DNA from: an uncultured Alphaproteobacteria bacterium
GTDB lineage: Bacteria; Pseudomonadota; Alphaproteobacteria; GCA-2731375
Assembly (NCBI GenBank): GCA_951812805.1
Contig: CATOSZ010000001.1
Coordinates: 124,001 to 188,000, forward strand
DNA length: 64,000 nucleotides
Reading direction: 5' to 3'
Shown: positions 50,008 to 60,006 of the stretch, in pieces
How the letters are laid out: each line of letters opens with the position of its first letter
How positions within the stretch are numbered: the stretch's first letter is position 1
Position numbers and translations under genes: made by a program
Notes under the pieces: model-generated
What the model saw: the letters and a program-made list of their open reading frames with translations, nothing else
What the model was told of the DNA's origin: nothing
Database searches by the model: none

Positions 50008-50114
50008 GGAATGTCGATAGGGCCCTTGTGGTCCTTATGCCTCGACCCTAAGCTTGGTGACCTGGCGGGGGCCGGACAATGGCCGCTCGCCCAATGAACC
50101 GGGAGGAGATAGAC

Positions 50115-51155
50115 ATGAACGGACGCTTGTCGCGTTTCGCGGTATCCGCTGGCGCTGCGGCCGGGCTTGCGCTTGGCGCGGCGACGGCCTCGGCCGCGGA
50201 TCTGACCATCTATTCGACCACCGACGGCGACAACCTCAAGGTGATCGCCGCCGCAGTGAAGAAGGCCCATCCCGACATCAATATCAGTTGGGTCCGTGAT
50301 TCCACGGGCATCATGGCGGCCCGGGTCCTGGCCGAGAAGGACAACCCCCGCGCCGACGTGATCTTCGCCCTGGCGGCGACGAGCATGCTGACCTTCGACG
50401 AGATGGGCATGTTCGCGCCCTATACGCCGAAGGGGGTGGACAAGCTGGACAAGCGCTATCAGGACGGCGGCAACGATCCCGATCACTGGGTCGGCATTTA
50501 CGGCTGGGCCGGCGCCATCTGCTTCAACACCATCGAGGCCAAGAAGAACAATCTGCCGACGCCGACCAAATGGGCCGACCTCACCGACCCCGTCTACAAG
50601 GGCCACATCGTCATGCCCAATCCGGCCTCGTCGGGAACCGGGTATCTCGACGTCTCCAGCTGGATCCAGATCTGGGACGAAGACCGGGCCTGGGCCTACA
50701 TGGACAAGCTGCACCAGAACATCACCTCCTATACGCACTCCGGCTCCTCGCCGTGCAAGCACGCGGCGTCCGGTGAAACGGTGGTGGGCATCTCCTGGCC
50801 GTTCCGTGGCGCCAAGCTGAAGAGCAAGGGCGCGCCGATCGACATCATCGTGCCGGAAGAAGGCATTGGCTGGGAAATGCAGGCCGTGGCCATCATGAAG
50901 GGCGCCAAGAACATGGATGCCGCCAAACGCTTCGTCGATTGGTCGGTGAGCGAGGCCGCGATGGAGATCTATGCCCATCGCTACTCCGTCGTCGCCATGC
51001 CGGTGAAGACCAAGAAGTGGGACAATTTCCCGCCGGAGGTCCAGACCCGCATGATCAACAACGACTTCCCCTGGGCGGCGCAGAACCGCACGCGCCTGAT
51101 CAAGGAATGGCGCAAGCGCTACGACGTGAAGACCGAGCCGAAGAAAAAGAAATAG
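50115..51155 (+). CDS. Periplasmic substrate-binding protein (2-aminoethylphosphonate/Fe type)
   Basis: Signal peptide; ADLTIYSTTDGDNLKVIAAAVKKAHPDINISWVRDSTG. Confidence 0.82.
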   Translation: MNGRLSRFAVSAGAAAGLALGAATASAADLTIYSTTDGDNLKVIAAAVKKAHPDINISWVRDSTGIMAARVLAEKDNPRADVIFALAATSMLTFDEMGMFAPYTPKGVDKLDKRYQDGGNDPDHWVGIYGWAGAICFNTIEAKKNNLPTPTKWADLTDPVYKGHIVMPNPASSGTGYLDVSSWIQIWDEDRAWAYMDKLHQNITSYTHSGSSPCKHAASGETVVGISWPFRGAKLKSKGAPIDIIVPEEGIGWEMQAVAIMKGAKNMDAAKRFVDWSVSEAAMEIYAHRYSVVAMPVKTKKWDNFPPEVQTRMINNDFPWAAQNRTRLIKEWRKRYDVKTEPKKKK

Positions 51156-51227
51156 TCGGCTCGACGCGCGAACAGACTTGTCTCCCGCGCCGGCGGCCGA
51201 AGTTTCGGTCGCCGGCCGGGCATTCCG

Positions 51228-52073
51228 TCACGCTCGCGACGCGATGATCGTGACGACGCCCGCCAAGACCACCAGCGCGGCGATAATGCGCCGGGCGCCG
51301 AACGGCTCCCCCAGCAGGCGGGTGCCGATGACCGCGGCGATGACGACGCTGGTCTCTCGCAGGGCCGCGACCGAGGCGATGGGCGCACGCGTCATCGCGA
51401 AGATGACGATGCCATAAGCCAGAACCATCAGCGTGCCGCCAACCAGTCCGGCGCGCCAATCGCTGACGACCAGCCGCACCGCCTCGCGCCGCCGCCAGGC
51501 CAGCACGACGACGGCGACCGGCACGAACGACGCGATATTGAGGAAGGCCGCATAGGCCACGGGCTGGCCAGATACCCGGGCCCCGATGCCGTCCAGCACC
51601 GTGTAGGTGGCGATCGCGAGGCCGACGCCGACCGCACCCACCAGGCCGCTTGCCATGGCCCGTGTCGCGTGGCGCGTCGCGGCCAGCAGCATGATGCCGC
51701 CCGAGATGACGAGGGTGCCGACCAGCAGGCCGCCCTCCAGCGCCTCGCCCGCGAAAACCATGGCCAGAACGCCCACGCCCACCGGCGCGACACCGCGCGC
51801 GATCGGATAGACCAGGCTGAAGTCGGCGTTCTGGTAGGCATGGCCGAGGCAGAGACCGTAGGCCAGCAGGGCCAGGCTCGAGGCCGCGACATAGGGCAGG
51901 GCGGCCGGGTCCGGCAGCCCGGTGAAGAGCAAGACGGCGCCGGCGAAGGGCAGCGCGCCGAGCTTGAACAGGAAGAAGGTGACGACGCCGTCGCCGCCGA
52001 CCTTGACCAGCGCGTTCCAGCTCGCGTGCAGCAGGGCGGCCAGCAGAACCGCGACGACCAGCCAGATCTCCAC
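51228..52073 (-). CDS. EamA/DMT-family transporter
   Basis: 10-TM pattern, LLHASWNALVKVG. Confidence 0.85.
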   Translation of the reverse strand: MEIWLVVAVLLAALLHASWNALVKVGGDGVVTFFLFKLGALPFAGAVLLFTGLPDPAALPYVAASSLALLAYGLCLGHAYQNADFSLVYPIARGVAPVGVGVLAMVFAGEALEGGLLVGTLVISGGIMLLAATRHATRAMASGLVGAVGVGLAIATYTVLDGIGARVSGQPVAYAAFLNIASFVPVAVVVLAWRRREAVRLVVSDWRAGLVGGTLMVLAYGIVIFAMTRAPIASVAALRETSVVIAAVIGTRLLGEPFGARRIIAALVVLAGVVTIIASRA

Positions 52074-52098
52074 GCCGCCTCCCGCCTTGCCGACGATG

Positions 52099-53148
52099 CT
52101 ACTCGCGCGGCGGGTTGAGGCGTGCGGTTTCCGCCATGAGGTCGACGGCCGCGTCCTGCTTGGTCCGCACGGTCAACGAGGTGGCGCCCGACTCCTCCCA
52201 GGGGCCGTAGCGCTGCTTGATGCGGGCCGCCGGGCCGACCAGGGCCTTGGAATCGACCCATTCGTCCGGCACGGCGGCGGCGGCCTCGTCCTTGGCGCCG
52301 GCGAGGTAGAGCTCCTGGATGCGCGCCGCCGCGTCGGCGAAGCCACGGCGGATCATCATTTCCTTGTGGAAGTTCTTGTTGCGGTGGCCCATGCCGCCGA
52401 TATAGAGCGCCTCGCGCGGCTTCAGCCGGTCGAGCGCGGCCTGCACGTCGTCGTCGATCTCGACATGGACGGAGGCCTGGATCTCGAAATTGTGGAAGCC
52501 CTTGCCGCCGCCGGCCCGCGCGAAGCCCTGCTCCAGCCAGGGGCGGTATTCGTCGAGCGTGCCGGGCGCGAAGCCCAAGGGCAGCCAGCCGTCCGCCACT
52601 TCGCCGGTCAGCCGCACCGTCGCCTCGTTGCCGGAGCCGATATAGATCGGGATCTCCGGGTTCATGTGCAGGATCGACTTCAGCGGCTTGCCGACGCCGA
52701 GCGCGCCGTCTTCTCCGGTCGGCAGGGGGATCTGCCGGCCGTCGTGGGTCAGGCCCTCTTCGCGCCGGAACACCTTGCGCATGATCTCGACATAGTCTTT
52801 CAGCCAGTAGTACGGCCGGCCCCACGGACGCCCGTACCAGCCCTCGACGATCTGCGGTCCCGAAACGCCGAGCCCGGCGATGAAGCGCCCGCCGCCGGCC
52901 ATGGCATCGACGGTGCCGGCGCACATGGCGGCATTCGCCGGCGTCCGCGCGGCGACCTGCATGATCCCGGTGCCGAGCTTGATCCGGCTGGTGACCGCGG
53001 CGAGGAAAGCGAGCGGCGTCACCGCGTCGGACCCATAGGCCTCGGCGGTCCACACGCTGTCGTAACCGAGCTTCTCGGCCCGCTGCACGCGTTCCACCGG
53101 AAGCTCCATATGCGCGCCGGAATAGCCGATGGACAGTCCGAGTTTCAT
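52099..53148 (-). CDS. LLM-class flavin/F420-type oxidoreductase
   Basis: MKLGLSIGYSGAHMELPVERVQRAEKLGYDSVWTAEAYGSDAVTPL. Confidence 0.9.
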   Translation of the reverse strand: MKLGLSIGYSGAHMELPVERVQRAEKLGYDSVWTAEAYGSDAVTPLAFLAAVTSRIKLGTGIMQVAARTPANAAMCAGTVDAMAGGGRFIAGLGVSGPQIVEGWYGRPWGRPYYWLKDYVEIMRKVFRREEGLTHDGRQIPLPTGEDGALGVGKPLKSILHMNPEIPIYIGSGNEATVRLTGEVADGWLPLGFAPGTLDEYRPWLEQGFARAGGGKGFHNFEIQASVHVEIDDDVQAALDRLKPREALYIGGMGHRNKNFHKEMMIRRGFADAAARIQELYLAGAKDEAAAAVPDEWVDSKALVGPAARIKQRYGPWEESGATSLTVRTKQDAAVDLMAETARLNPPRE

Positions 53149-53471
53149 GGCCGTGTCTCCTCGCTTGCTCGAAGGACGGCGACCCTACAGGGGAATGGGA
53201 CGGGAGGCGAGGTGGCACCGCGGGAGCGCGCGGTCTTGCCGGCTTGCCGTGCTCCGAGAGGGGCAACGGTGGGAAACCGCGCCTAATGACCAAAGAAGAT
53301 CGTCGCCATGTAGCGGCCAATCATCCTTGTATATCGGACATGACAGTCCAGATTTTCAAGGATGAATCGACGCCACTACGGATTGCCGCAGGGTGGACCT
53401 GTAACCCTTGGGCGATGTCATGGCAGGAGGTAGAGTTCAGGAGGATCGCCCAAGGTCGACGGAGCCCGCCC

Positions 53472-53606
53472 ATGAACACCCAGGACCCCGCCCTTTTTCG
53501 CCAGCAATGCCATGCCCGCGGCGCCTGGGTCGATGCCGACGGTGGCAGGGGCGAGGTGGTCTATGCGACAAGCTTCATCGAACGGTTCACGGAGACCTGG
53601 ACATGA
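53472..53606 (+). pseudogene. Aldehyde dehydrogenase (succinate-semialdehyde dehydrogenase-like) remnant with internal deletion
   Basis: MNTQDPALFRQQCHARGAWVDADGG joined to RGEVVYATSFIERFTE. Confidence 0.65.
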
Positions 53607-54235
53607 CCAACAAGGACCTGGAGGGCTTCGTTGCCCGCTTGACCGCGCTTGGCGGCGGATCCGGGGATTCGCGTGCGCTCTATGACGATTGGGCGGCGAC
53701 CTATGAGGCGAATTTGCAGGGCGACTACGGCTATGTCGCCCCGGCGATCGCCGTCGCCGCCTTCGTCGAGGCCTGCCCGGCGCGCGATGTCAGAATCCTC
53801 GATCTCGGCTGCGGCACCGGCCTCGTCGGCGAGGCCCTGGCGGCGGCGGGCTACGGGCGGATCGATGGCGCCGACATCTCGCCCGGCATGTTGGCCGAGG
53901 CCCGGGCCAAGCAGGTCTACGAGCGGCTGATCGAGGCCGACCTGACCCGCCCGCTCGGCCTCGAATCCGCTTATGACGCGGCGATCGCCGTTGGTTGTTT
54001 CGGCGGTGGCCATGTCGGGCCGGAACACATCGAGGGCATGCTGGATTGCCTGCGCCCGGGCGGGCCGTTGGTGCTCTATATGAACGAGATCCCCTACGAC
54101 GAGGACGACTATCCCGCCCACTTCGCCCGGCTGGAGGCGGCCGGGCGTTGGCGGGTGCTGTCGACGGCGCGTTCGAACTACATGGCGGTGCTGGAGCGGC
54201 CGGGCTGGACGATCGTGGCGGAGCGGGCGGCATGA
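53603..54235 (+). CDS. Class I SAM-dependent methyltransferase
   Basis: VRILDLGCGTGLVGEALAAAGYGRIDGADIS. Confidence 0.88.
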   Translation: MTNKDLEGFVARLTALGGGSGDSRALYDDWAATYEANLQGDYGYVAPAIAVAAFVEACPARDVRILDLGCGTGLVGEALAAAGYGRIDGADISPGMLAEARAKQVYERLIEADLTRPLGLESAYDAAIAVGCFGGGHVGPEHIEGMLDCLRPGGPLVLYMNEIPYDEDDYPAHFARLEAAGRWRVLSTARSNYMAVLERPGWTIVAERAA

Positions 54236-55203
54236 GCCTGGCCGGCGACCGATTGGTCTGGGACGCCCATGCCGGCTTCGAGCTTAACACGACCGCCGAT
54301 CTCGACACGCTGGCGATCTGGAAGGCGGCCGGGGTCGATTTCCTCTCGGTCAACGTCGGCTACGACGTCATTCCGTGGGAGCGCACCGTCGCCGCCCTGG
54401 CTCTCGCCCGCGACTGGACCCAGCGGACCGCGGGCTACCGGCTGATCGGCCGGGCGGGCGAGCTGGCCGCGGCCCGGGCCGCCGGCGAAATGGCCATCGC
54501 CTTCGACATCGAGGGCATGGCGGCGCTCGACGGCCGGCTGGAGATGGTCCGCTTCTATCACGACCTCGGTGTGCGCCAGATGCTCTTCGCCTACAACCTC
54601 AACAATGCGGCGGGCGGCGGCTGCCACGACGCGGACGGCGGCCTCACCGACTTCGGCCGTGCCGTGGTGGCGGAGATGAACGCGGTCGGCATGCTGGTCG
54701 ACTGCTCCCACACCGGCCACCGCACGACGATGGAGGCGATGGAGCTGTCGCGCGCGCCGGTCGTCTTCTCCCATTCCAACGCCCGGGCGCTGCGCAACCA
54801 CGAGCGCAACATCCTCGACGAACAGGCGCTGGCCTGCGCGGCCACCGGTGGGGTCGTCGGTGTCAACGGCATCGGTCCCTTCGTCGGCGAGGACGACATC
54901 TCCACCGCCGGCATCCTCGCCCATGTCGAACACTACCTGGCGCTGATCGGCCCGGCCCATGTCGGCCTCGGCCTCGACTATTTTCACGTCGGCGCGGACG
55001 CCTCCGACTTCAACGAAACCGTCGCCGCCAACGCCCGCTTCTGGCCGCCCGCGCAATATCCGGGCGGCGGCGTCTGCTGCGCCGCGCCGGCCCAGTTCGC
55101 GGAGATCGCCACCGGCCTGGCCGATAGGGGCCATGACCAGGCGACGATCGACGGCGTTCTCGGCGGCAACTTCCACCGGGTGGCCGCGGCGGTCTGGGGC
55201 TGA
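54232..55203 (+). CDS. Membrane dipeptidase (peptidase M19)-like protein
   Basis: LVWDAHAGFEL, AFDIEGM, VDCSHTGHRTTMEAMELSRAPVVFSHSNARAL, GLDY. Confidence 0.88.
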   Translation: MSLAGDRLVWDAHAGFELNTTADLDTLAIWKAAGVDFLSVNVGYDVIPWERTVAALALARDWTQRTAGYRLIGRAGELAAARAAGEMAIAFDIEGMAALDGRLEMVRFYHDLGVRQMLFAYNLNNAAGGGCHDADGGLTDFGRAVVAEMNAVGMLVDCSHTGHRTTMEAMELSRAPVVFSHSNARALRNHERNILDEQALACAATGGVVGVNGIGPFVGEDDISTAGILAHVEHYLALIGPAHVGLGLDYFHVGADASDFNETVAANARFWPPAQYPGGGVCCAAPAQFAEIATGLADRGHDQATIDGVLGGNFHRVAAAVWG

Positions 55204-55227
55204 GATCGCGCGCTACCCCCGCAGGCG

Positions 55228-55644
55228 TCAGCGATGGCGCACAAAGGTCCCGGCGATCATGTCGTGCAAGCCCTGTTTACTGCTCGTGAAGGCGACCATG
55301 ATGTAGCCGATGAACAGGATGAGGGCCGAGAGGATCTTCGCGAACTCGCGGGCGACGGCCCGCAGCAGGCCGATCTGCTCGCCGTCGGCATCGGTGACGC
55401 GAATGCCGACGACCAGTTTGCCCGGCGTGGCTTGCAGCGGGGACGCGACGAAGAAGGCATTGTAGCCGATCACGATCGCCAGAATCGGAAGATTGAAGAC
55501 GGCGAGTGCTCCCGATACCGAGGCGCTCTCCGCGTCGGGGATCACGCTCAATCCCGTGGCGTACATCAAGCCGCCCTCGATGGCACCCAGCAGAATCGAA
55601 TCGATAATCAAGGCCAAGAACCTGATCCAGAATCCTGCCGGCAT
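55228..55644 (-). CDS. RDD-family membrane protein
   Basis: AGFWIRFLALIIDSILLG...QATPGKLVVGIRVTDADG. Confidence 0.88.
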   Translation of the reverse strand: MPAGFWIRFLALIIDSILLGAIEGGLMYATGLSVIPDAESASVSGALAVFNLPILAIVIGYNAFFVASPLQATPGKLVVGIRVTDADGEQIGLLRAVAREFAKILSALILFIGYIMVAFTSSKQGLHDMIAGTFVRHR

Positions 55645-56090
55645 GACCTCGCCCCCGCTTCGGCGTTGGAATCGCTTTTGCCTCTCTTCCACTGGACACC
55701 GATGGCCGGGTGACGTCCAGCCGGGCGCGAGCGCCGAGGCTTGGCGACGACTTGCCAGCCGTCCCGGTAGATGATGATGCCGGGATCGCGGGTCTTCACC
55801 ATCTCGATCGGATAACCCCAATCGTCCAGGACCGCTTTCAAACCCCGGACATGGGCGATCGGCTTGGCCGCGCGCGAGTCGAACCAGCAGATCGCCCGGT
55901 GATGCTCGTCCTCATCGAGGATTTCCGGGCTCTTCAGGTGGAGGCGTAACCATCCGAGGTGGATTTGCAATTGCGCCAGCGCGTAGTCGGGCAGGTCGAA
56001 CCGATCCCTCAGTTCAAACGCGAGCTGAAAGACACCCAGTCTGGTTGCGGAACCGTCGTTCCGCCTGAGGCCCTGGAATCTGACGAACAT
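55608..56090 (-). CDS. Hypothetical protein
   Basis: 160-aa ORF, overlaps start of RDD gene; start uncertain. Confidence 0.4.
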   Translation of the reverse strand: MFVRFQGLRRNDGSATRLGVFQLAFELRDRFDLPDYALAQLQIHLGWLRLHLKSPEILDEDEHHRAICWFDSRAAKPIAHVRGLKAVLDDWGYPIEMVKTRDPGIIIYRDGWQVVAKPRRSRPAGRHPAIGVQWKRGKSDSNAEAGARSCRQDSGSGSWP

Positions 56091-56233
56091 CGAAGCACAC
56101 GATGGACATTCCCTTTTCGCGAGTGGACGCGGCTTTTACGCCATCGAGCCGGGGTTGTCACCAAGAAACCGCGATGAGTCTGCGTTCTCAAGCGTTGCTT
56201 CCGGCCGCGACATGGCCACCGCCGGTTCCCGGA

Positions 56234-57637
56234 TCAGCCCTCGTCCTCGGCGAGGAAGCGGCGGACTTCGTCGAGGAAGCGTGGCCAGGCGGGATCGTCC
56301 TCCAGCAGCAGGTGGTTGTCGCCTTCGAGGGCGACGAAGCGGGCCCCGGGGATCGCTGCGGCCATGCGACGGCCCCGTTCGAAGGAGACGATGCCGTCGT
56401 TGCGGCAATGCAGGACCAGCGTCGGTACGCTGATTTGGCCGGCGAGGTCGCCGACGTCGATCGAGGTCGAGAGATGGCGCAGTCGTGCTGCGTTCTCCGG
56501 CGAGGCGGTGACACGCTGCATGTGATTGAAGGAGTCCATTTGCGCGCGGCTGGCGCCCGGCACGAAAAGCGTGGTGAAGAACTGGCGGAAGGCCGGGTTG
56601 TCCTGCCCCCAGCCCTGCCGGATCATTTGCAGATACATGTCCTCGCGCGCGATGTCTTCCGCCTCGCCCGAGGCGCGCGTGCCCAGGGTAAAGCCGCCAT
56701 AGAGCACGAGGCGGCTCACCCGTTCGCGGTGCTGGACCGCGTAGGCGATCGAATAGGCACAGCCCTGGGAGATGCCGACGAGGGGAAACCGCTCCAGCCC
56801 GGCGGCATCCACCACGCAGGCCAGGTCCTCGACCATGGCATTCTGGTCCAGCGTTTCGACATCCCAGTCGGAGAGGCCGTTCGCCCGCTGGTCGAAGCGG
56901 ATGAAGCTGTGGTCGCGGGCGAGTTCCCGCAACAGATGGCCCCAGACCGGGCTTTCCCAGTCGTATTCCAGATGGTTGAGCCAGTTGGGCGCCTTGACCA
57001 GCGGCGGGCCCTTGCCGACCACGGCATAGGCGATCAGGGTGCCGTCTTGCGACGTGCAGAAGCGGATGTCCTGCTGGGCGTGGTCGTCCCCGGAGGCGCC
57101 GGGCAGCGGCGCGGCGCGCCATTGCCAGGCCTGGACCGGGCGGGAGATGTTCTTCAGGTCGCGTTGTCCGAGGTCTTCGAAGGCGAGGTCGAGGCGGCCG
57201 TCTATGCTCTGGCGTACCACGTCGGATATGCAGATCCCGCCGGGCTCCGCCAGGGCTTCGAGCCGTGCGGCGACGTTGACGCCGTCGCCGAAAATGTCGT
57301 CGTCCTCAATGACGATGTCGCCGAGATTGATGCCGATGCGATAGCGGATCCGAGTGTCTTCGCTTCGTCCCGCCTCGCGCGTCGCCATCTCCCGCTGGAT
57401 GTCAGCCGCGCAGGCGACGGCGTCGACGACGCTGGCGAATTCGACCAGCATCCCGTCGCCCGTGGTCTTGACGATGCGTCCGCCATGCGTCGCGATGGTG
57501 GGATCGATCGCCGCGCTCCGGTGGTCGCGTTGCCGCTCGAGGGTGCCGGCCTCGTCCGCCTCCATCAGGCGCGAGTAGCCGACCATATCCGCCGCGAGGA
57601 CGGCCGCCAGGCGCCGTTCGCTCCGATCACTCGCCAC
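56234..57637 (-). CDS. Class III nucleotidyl cyclase domain fused to alpha/beta hydrolase
   Basis: RRLAAVLAADMVGYSRLMEADEAGT...IGINLGDIVIEDDDIFGDGVNVAARLE + RFDQRANGLSDW...VGISQGCAYSIAYA; GTG start inferred. Confidence 0.88.
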   Translation of the reverse strand: MASDRSERRLAAVLAADMVGYSRLMEADEAGTLERQRDHRSAAIDPTIATHGGRIVKTTGDGMLVEFASVVDAVACAADIQREMATREAGRSEDTRIRYRIGINLGDIVIEDDDIFGDGVNVAARLEALAEPGGICISDVVRQSIDGRLDLAFEDLGQRDLKNISRPVQAWQWRAAPLPGASGDDHAQQDIRFCTSQDGTLIAYAVVGKGPPLVKAPNWLNHLEYDWESPVWGHLLRELARDHSFIRFDQRANGLSDWDVETLDQNAMVEDLACVVDAAGLERFPLVGISQGCAYSIAYAVQHRERVSRLVLYGGFTLGTRASGEAEDIAREDMYLQMIRQGWGQDNPAFRQFFTTLFVPGASRAQMDSFNHMQRVTASPENAARLRHLSTSIDVGDLAGQISVPTLVLHCRNDGIVSFERGRRMAAAIPGARFVALEGDNHLLLEDDPAWPRFLDEVRRFLAEDEG

Positions 57638-57713
57638 GTGTATCTCCCCGAAGTGGTGACGTGGCCGGGACTCTATTCGGTAATGCCCATGGCATCCATG
57701 GCTCAAGCGAATC

Positions 57714-57959
57714 TCAGGGAAAGCGACCGGCGCGATCGAGGGCGCGCTCGCGCACGCAAGCCTCGTAGGCGGGCGTGCCCGGCTCGAGGCCGTCGCGTCG
57801 GCAGGCCGCCGCCGCGCGGCCGTAGTTGTCCGGCACATGTCGGTTGAGGCCGTCGCTCGGATTGCGGACGGGATCGTGGCCGCCGCCGACCTGGCAGGCG
57901 GCGAGCAGGAGCGAGAGCAAACATCCGGTCACGACGGGCCGTAACATGACGTCCCTCAC
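57714..57959 (-). CDS. Small lipoprotein
   Basis: Lipobox SLLLAACQ, 81 aa. Confidence 0.6.
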   Translation of the reverse strand: MRDVMLRPVVTGCLLSLLLAACQVGGGHDPVRNPSDGLNRHVPDNYGRAAAACRRDGLEPGTPAYEACVRERALDRAGRFP

Positions 57960-58717
57960 GCGTTGATCCCCGCCGCGACATAGCCGCCGTCGACGTTCAG
58001 CGTGTGACCAGTGATATAGCTTGCCTGTTCGGAGGCGAGGAACAGCATGGCGTCGGCCATCTCCTCCGTCATGCCGTAACGGGCGAGCGGGATCGCCGTC
58101 TTGTAGGCGGCGCGGGTCGCGTCGGAATGGCCGATCCGGGTGAGGGGGGTGTCGACCGGGCCGGGGCCGACGGCGTTGACCCGGATGCCGTGCTCGGCCA
58201 GTTCCATCGCCATCTGCTTGACCAGCTGGATGACGCCGCCCTTGGAGGTGCCGTAGGCGACGCGGCCCCAGCCGGCGCGCTGGCCGGAGATCGAGGCGGT
58301 GGCGACGATGGCGCCGCCGCCGCCCTGCGCGACCATCTGCCGGGCCGCCGCCTGGCCGGTGAGGAAGACACCGGTGACGTTCACCCGCATCACCAGCTCG
58401 AACATCGCCACATCCATGTCGAGGACCGACCCGCGCCCGCCGATGCCGGCGTTGGCAACGGCGATGTCGAGGCGGCCGAAGGCCTCGACCGTCTCCGCCA
58501 CCATGCGCGTGGCGTCCGCCGCCAGCCCGACGTCGGCCTCGATGGCGACGGCCCGTCCGCCGGCGCCCTGGATTTCCGCCGCGGCCTCCACCGCGCTGTC
58601 GCCCTTGCGGTCGACCACGGCGACCGCCGCACCCTCCGCCGCAAAGGCACCGACGGCGGCGCGCCCGAGCCCGCTGCCCCCGCCCGTCACCAGCGCCACC
58701 TTGTCCCTGAACCGCAT
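57956..58717 (-). CDS. SDR-family oxidoreductase
   Basis: ALVTGGGSGLGRA, YGTSKGG, NVDGGYVAAG. Confidence 0.94.
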   Translation of the reverse strand: MRFRDKVALVTGGGSGLGRAAVGAFAAEGAAVAVVDRKGDSAVEAAAEIQGAGGRAVAIEADVGLAADATRMVAETVEAFGRLDIAVANAGIGGRGSVLDMDVAMFELVMRVNVTGVFLTGQAAARQMVAQGGGGAIVATASISGQRAGWGRVAYGTSKGGVIQLVKQMAMELAEHGIRVNAVGPGPVDTPLTRIGHSDATRAAYKTAIPLARYGMTEEMADAMLFLASEQASYITGHTLNVDGGYVAAGINA

Positions 58718-58825
58718 GGGTTTCCCCTCTCCCGCCCGCGTTTGTGCCTGAACCCGGCTTGGGCTAAGACAATCGGGAAATCATACCCGAGGCGCCGCGC
58801 GCCCGCACAGACGGAGGAGATTCCC

Positions 58826-59992
58826 ATGACCGCCTGCATCGTCGGCTGGAGCCATGGCCGTTTCGGCAAACTGGAAGACCGCGATCTCGAAAGCCTGATC
58901 GTCGAGGTGGCGACCAATGCGCTGGCCGATGCCGGCGTCGGGCCGGAGGATGTCGACCAGATCTTTCTCGGCACCTTCAACGGCGGCATGGACCCGCAGG
59001 ACTTCGCCGCCTCGATGGTGCTGCAGGCGGACGAGCGGCTGCGCTTCACGCCCGCGACCCGGGTCGAGAACGCCTGCGCTACCGGCTCGGCGGCGATCTA
59101 TCAGGGCGTCAATACCATCCTGGCCGGCCGTGCCCGCACCGTGCTGGTCGTCGGCGTCGAGAAGATGACGACGCTGTCGAGCCGCGAGGTCGGCGACATC
59201 CTGATCAAATGTTCCTACGTCAAGGACGAGAACAAGGACGGGATGAGCTTTCCGGGCCTCTTCGGCCTGATCACCGAGCTGTACTACCAGCGTTACGGCG
59301 AACAGAGCGAGGCGCTCGCCCGCATCGCCGCGAAGAACCACAAGAACGGCTCGGTCAATCCTTTTGCCCATATGCAGAAGGACCTCGGCTACGACTTCTG
59401 CAAGGAAGTCTCGGACAAGAACCCCTATGTCGCCGGGCCACTGAAGCGCACCGACTGCTCGATGATCTCCGACGGCGCCGCGGCGCTGGTGCTGACTGAT
59501 GTGCAGTCGGCGCTCGGCATGTCGAAGGCGGTCGCGTTCCGGGGCATGGCGCATGTGAACGACATCCTGCCGATGGCCAAGCGCGACATCGTCGCCTTCG
59601 AAGGGCCGGAGCTTGCCTGGAAGCAGGCCCTGGAACAGGCCAGCCTCGACCTGCTCGACCTCGACCTGGTGGAAACGCACGACTGCTTCACCAGCGCCGA
59701 GCTGATCGAATACGAGGCGATGGGCCTGACCGAGAAGGGCCAGGGCGCGCGCGCGATCCTGGAAGGCTGGACCGAGAAGGACGGCAAGCTGCCGGTCAAT
59801 CCGTCGGGCGGCCTGAAGGCCAAGGGGCATCCGATCGGTGCGACCGGCGTCTCCATGCACGTCATGGCGGCGATGCAGGTGACCGGCGAAGCGCAGGCCA
59901 TGCAGGTCAAGGACGCGAAGCTGGCGGGCGTGCTGAACATGGGCGGTGCGGCGGTCGCCAGCTATTGCTCGATCCTCGAAAGGATCAAGTAG
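58826..59992 (+). CDS. Thiolase / acetyl-CoA acetyltransferase
   Basis: RVENACATGSAAIYQG, NPSGGLKAKGHPIGATG. Confidence 0.93.
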   Translation: MTACIVGWSHGRFGKLEDRDLESLIVEVATNALADAGVGPEDVDQIFLGTFNGGMDPQDFAASMVLQADERLRFTPATRVENACATGSAAIYQGVNTILAGRARTVLVVGVEKMTTLSSREVGDILIKCSYVKDENKDGMSFPGLFGLITELYYQRYGEQSEALARIAAKNHKNGSVNPFAHMQKDLGYDFCKEVSDKNPYVAGPLKRTDCSMISDGAAALVLTDVQSALGMSKAVAFRGMAHVNDILPMAKRDIVAFEGPELAWKQALEQASLDLLDLDLVETHDCFTSAELIEYEAMGLTEKGQGARAILEGWTEKDGKLPVNPSGGLKAKGHPIGATGVSMHVMAAMQVTGEAQAMQVKDAKLAGVLNMGGAAVASYCSILERIK

Positions 59993-60006
59993 GGGGAGCC
60001 GGCGAT

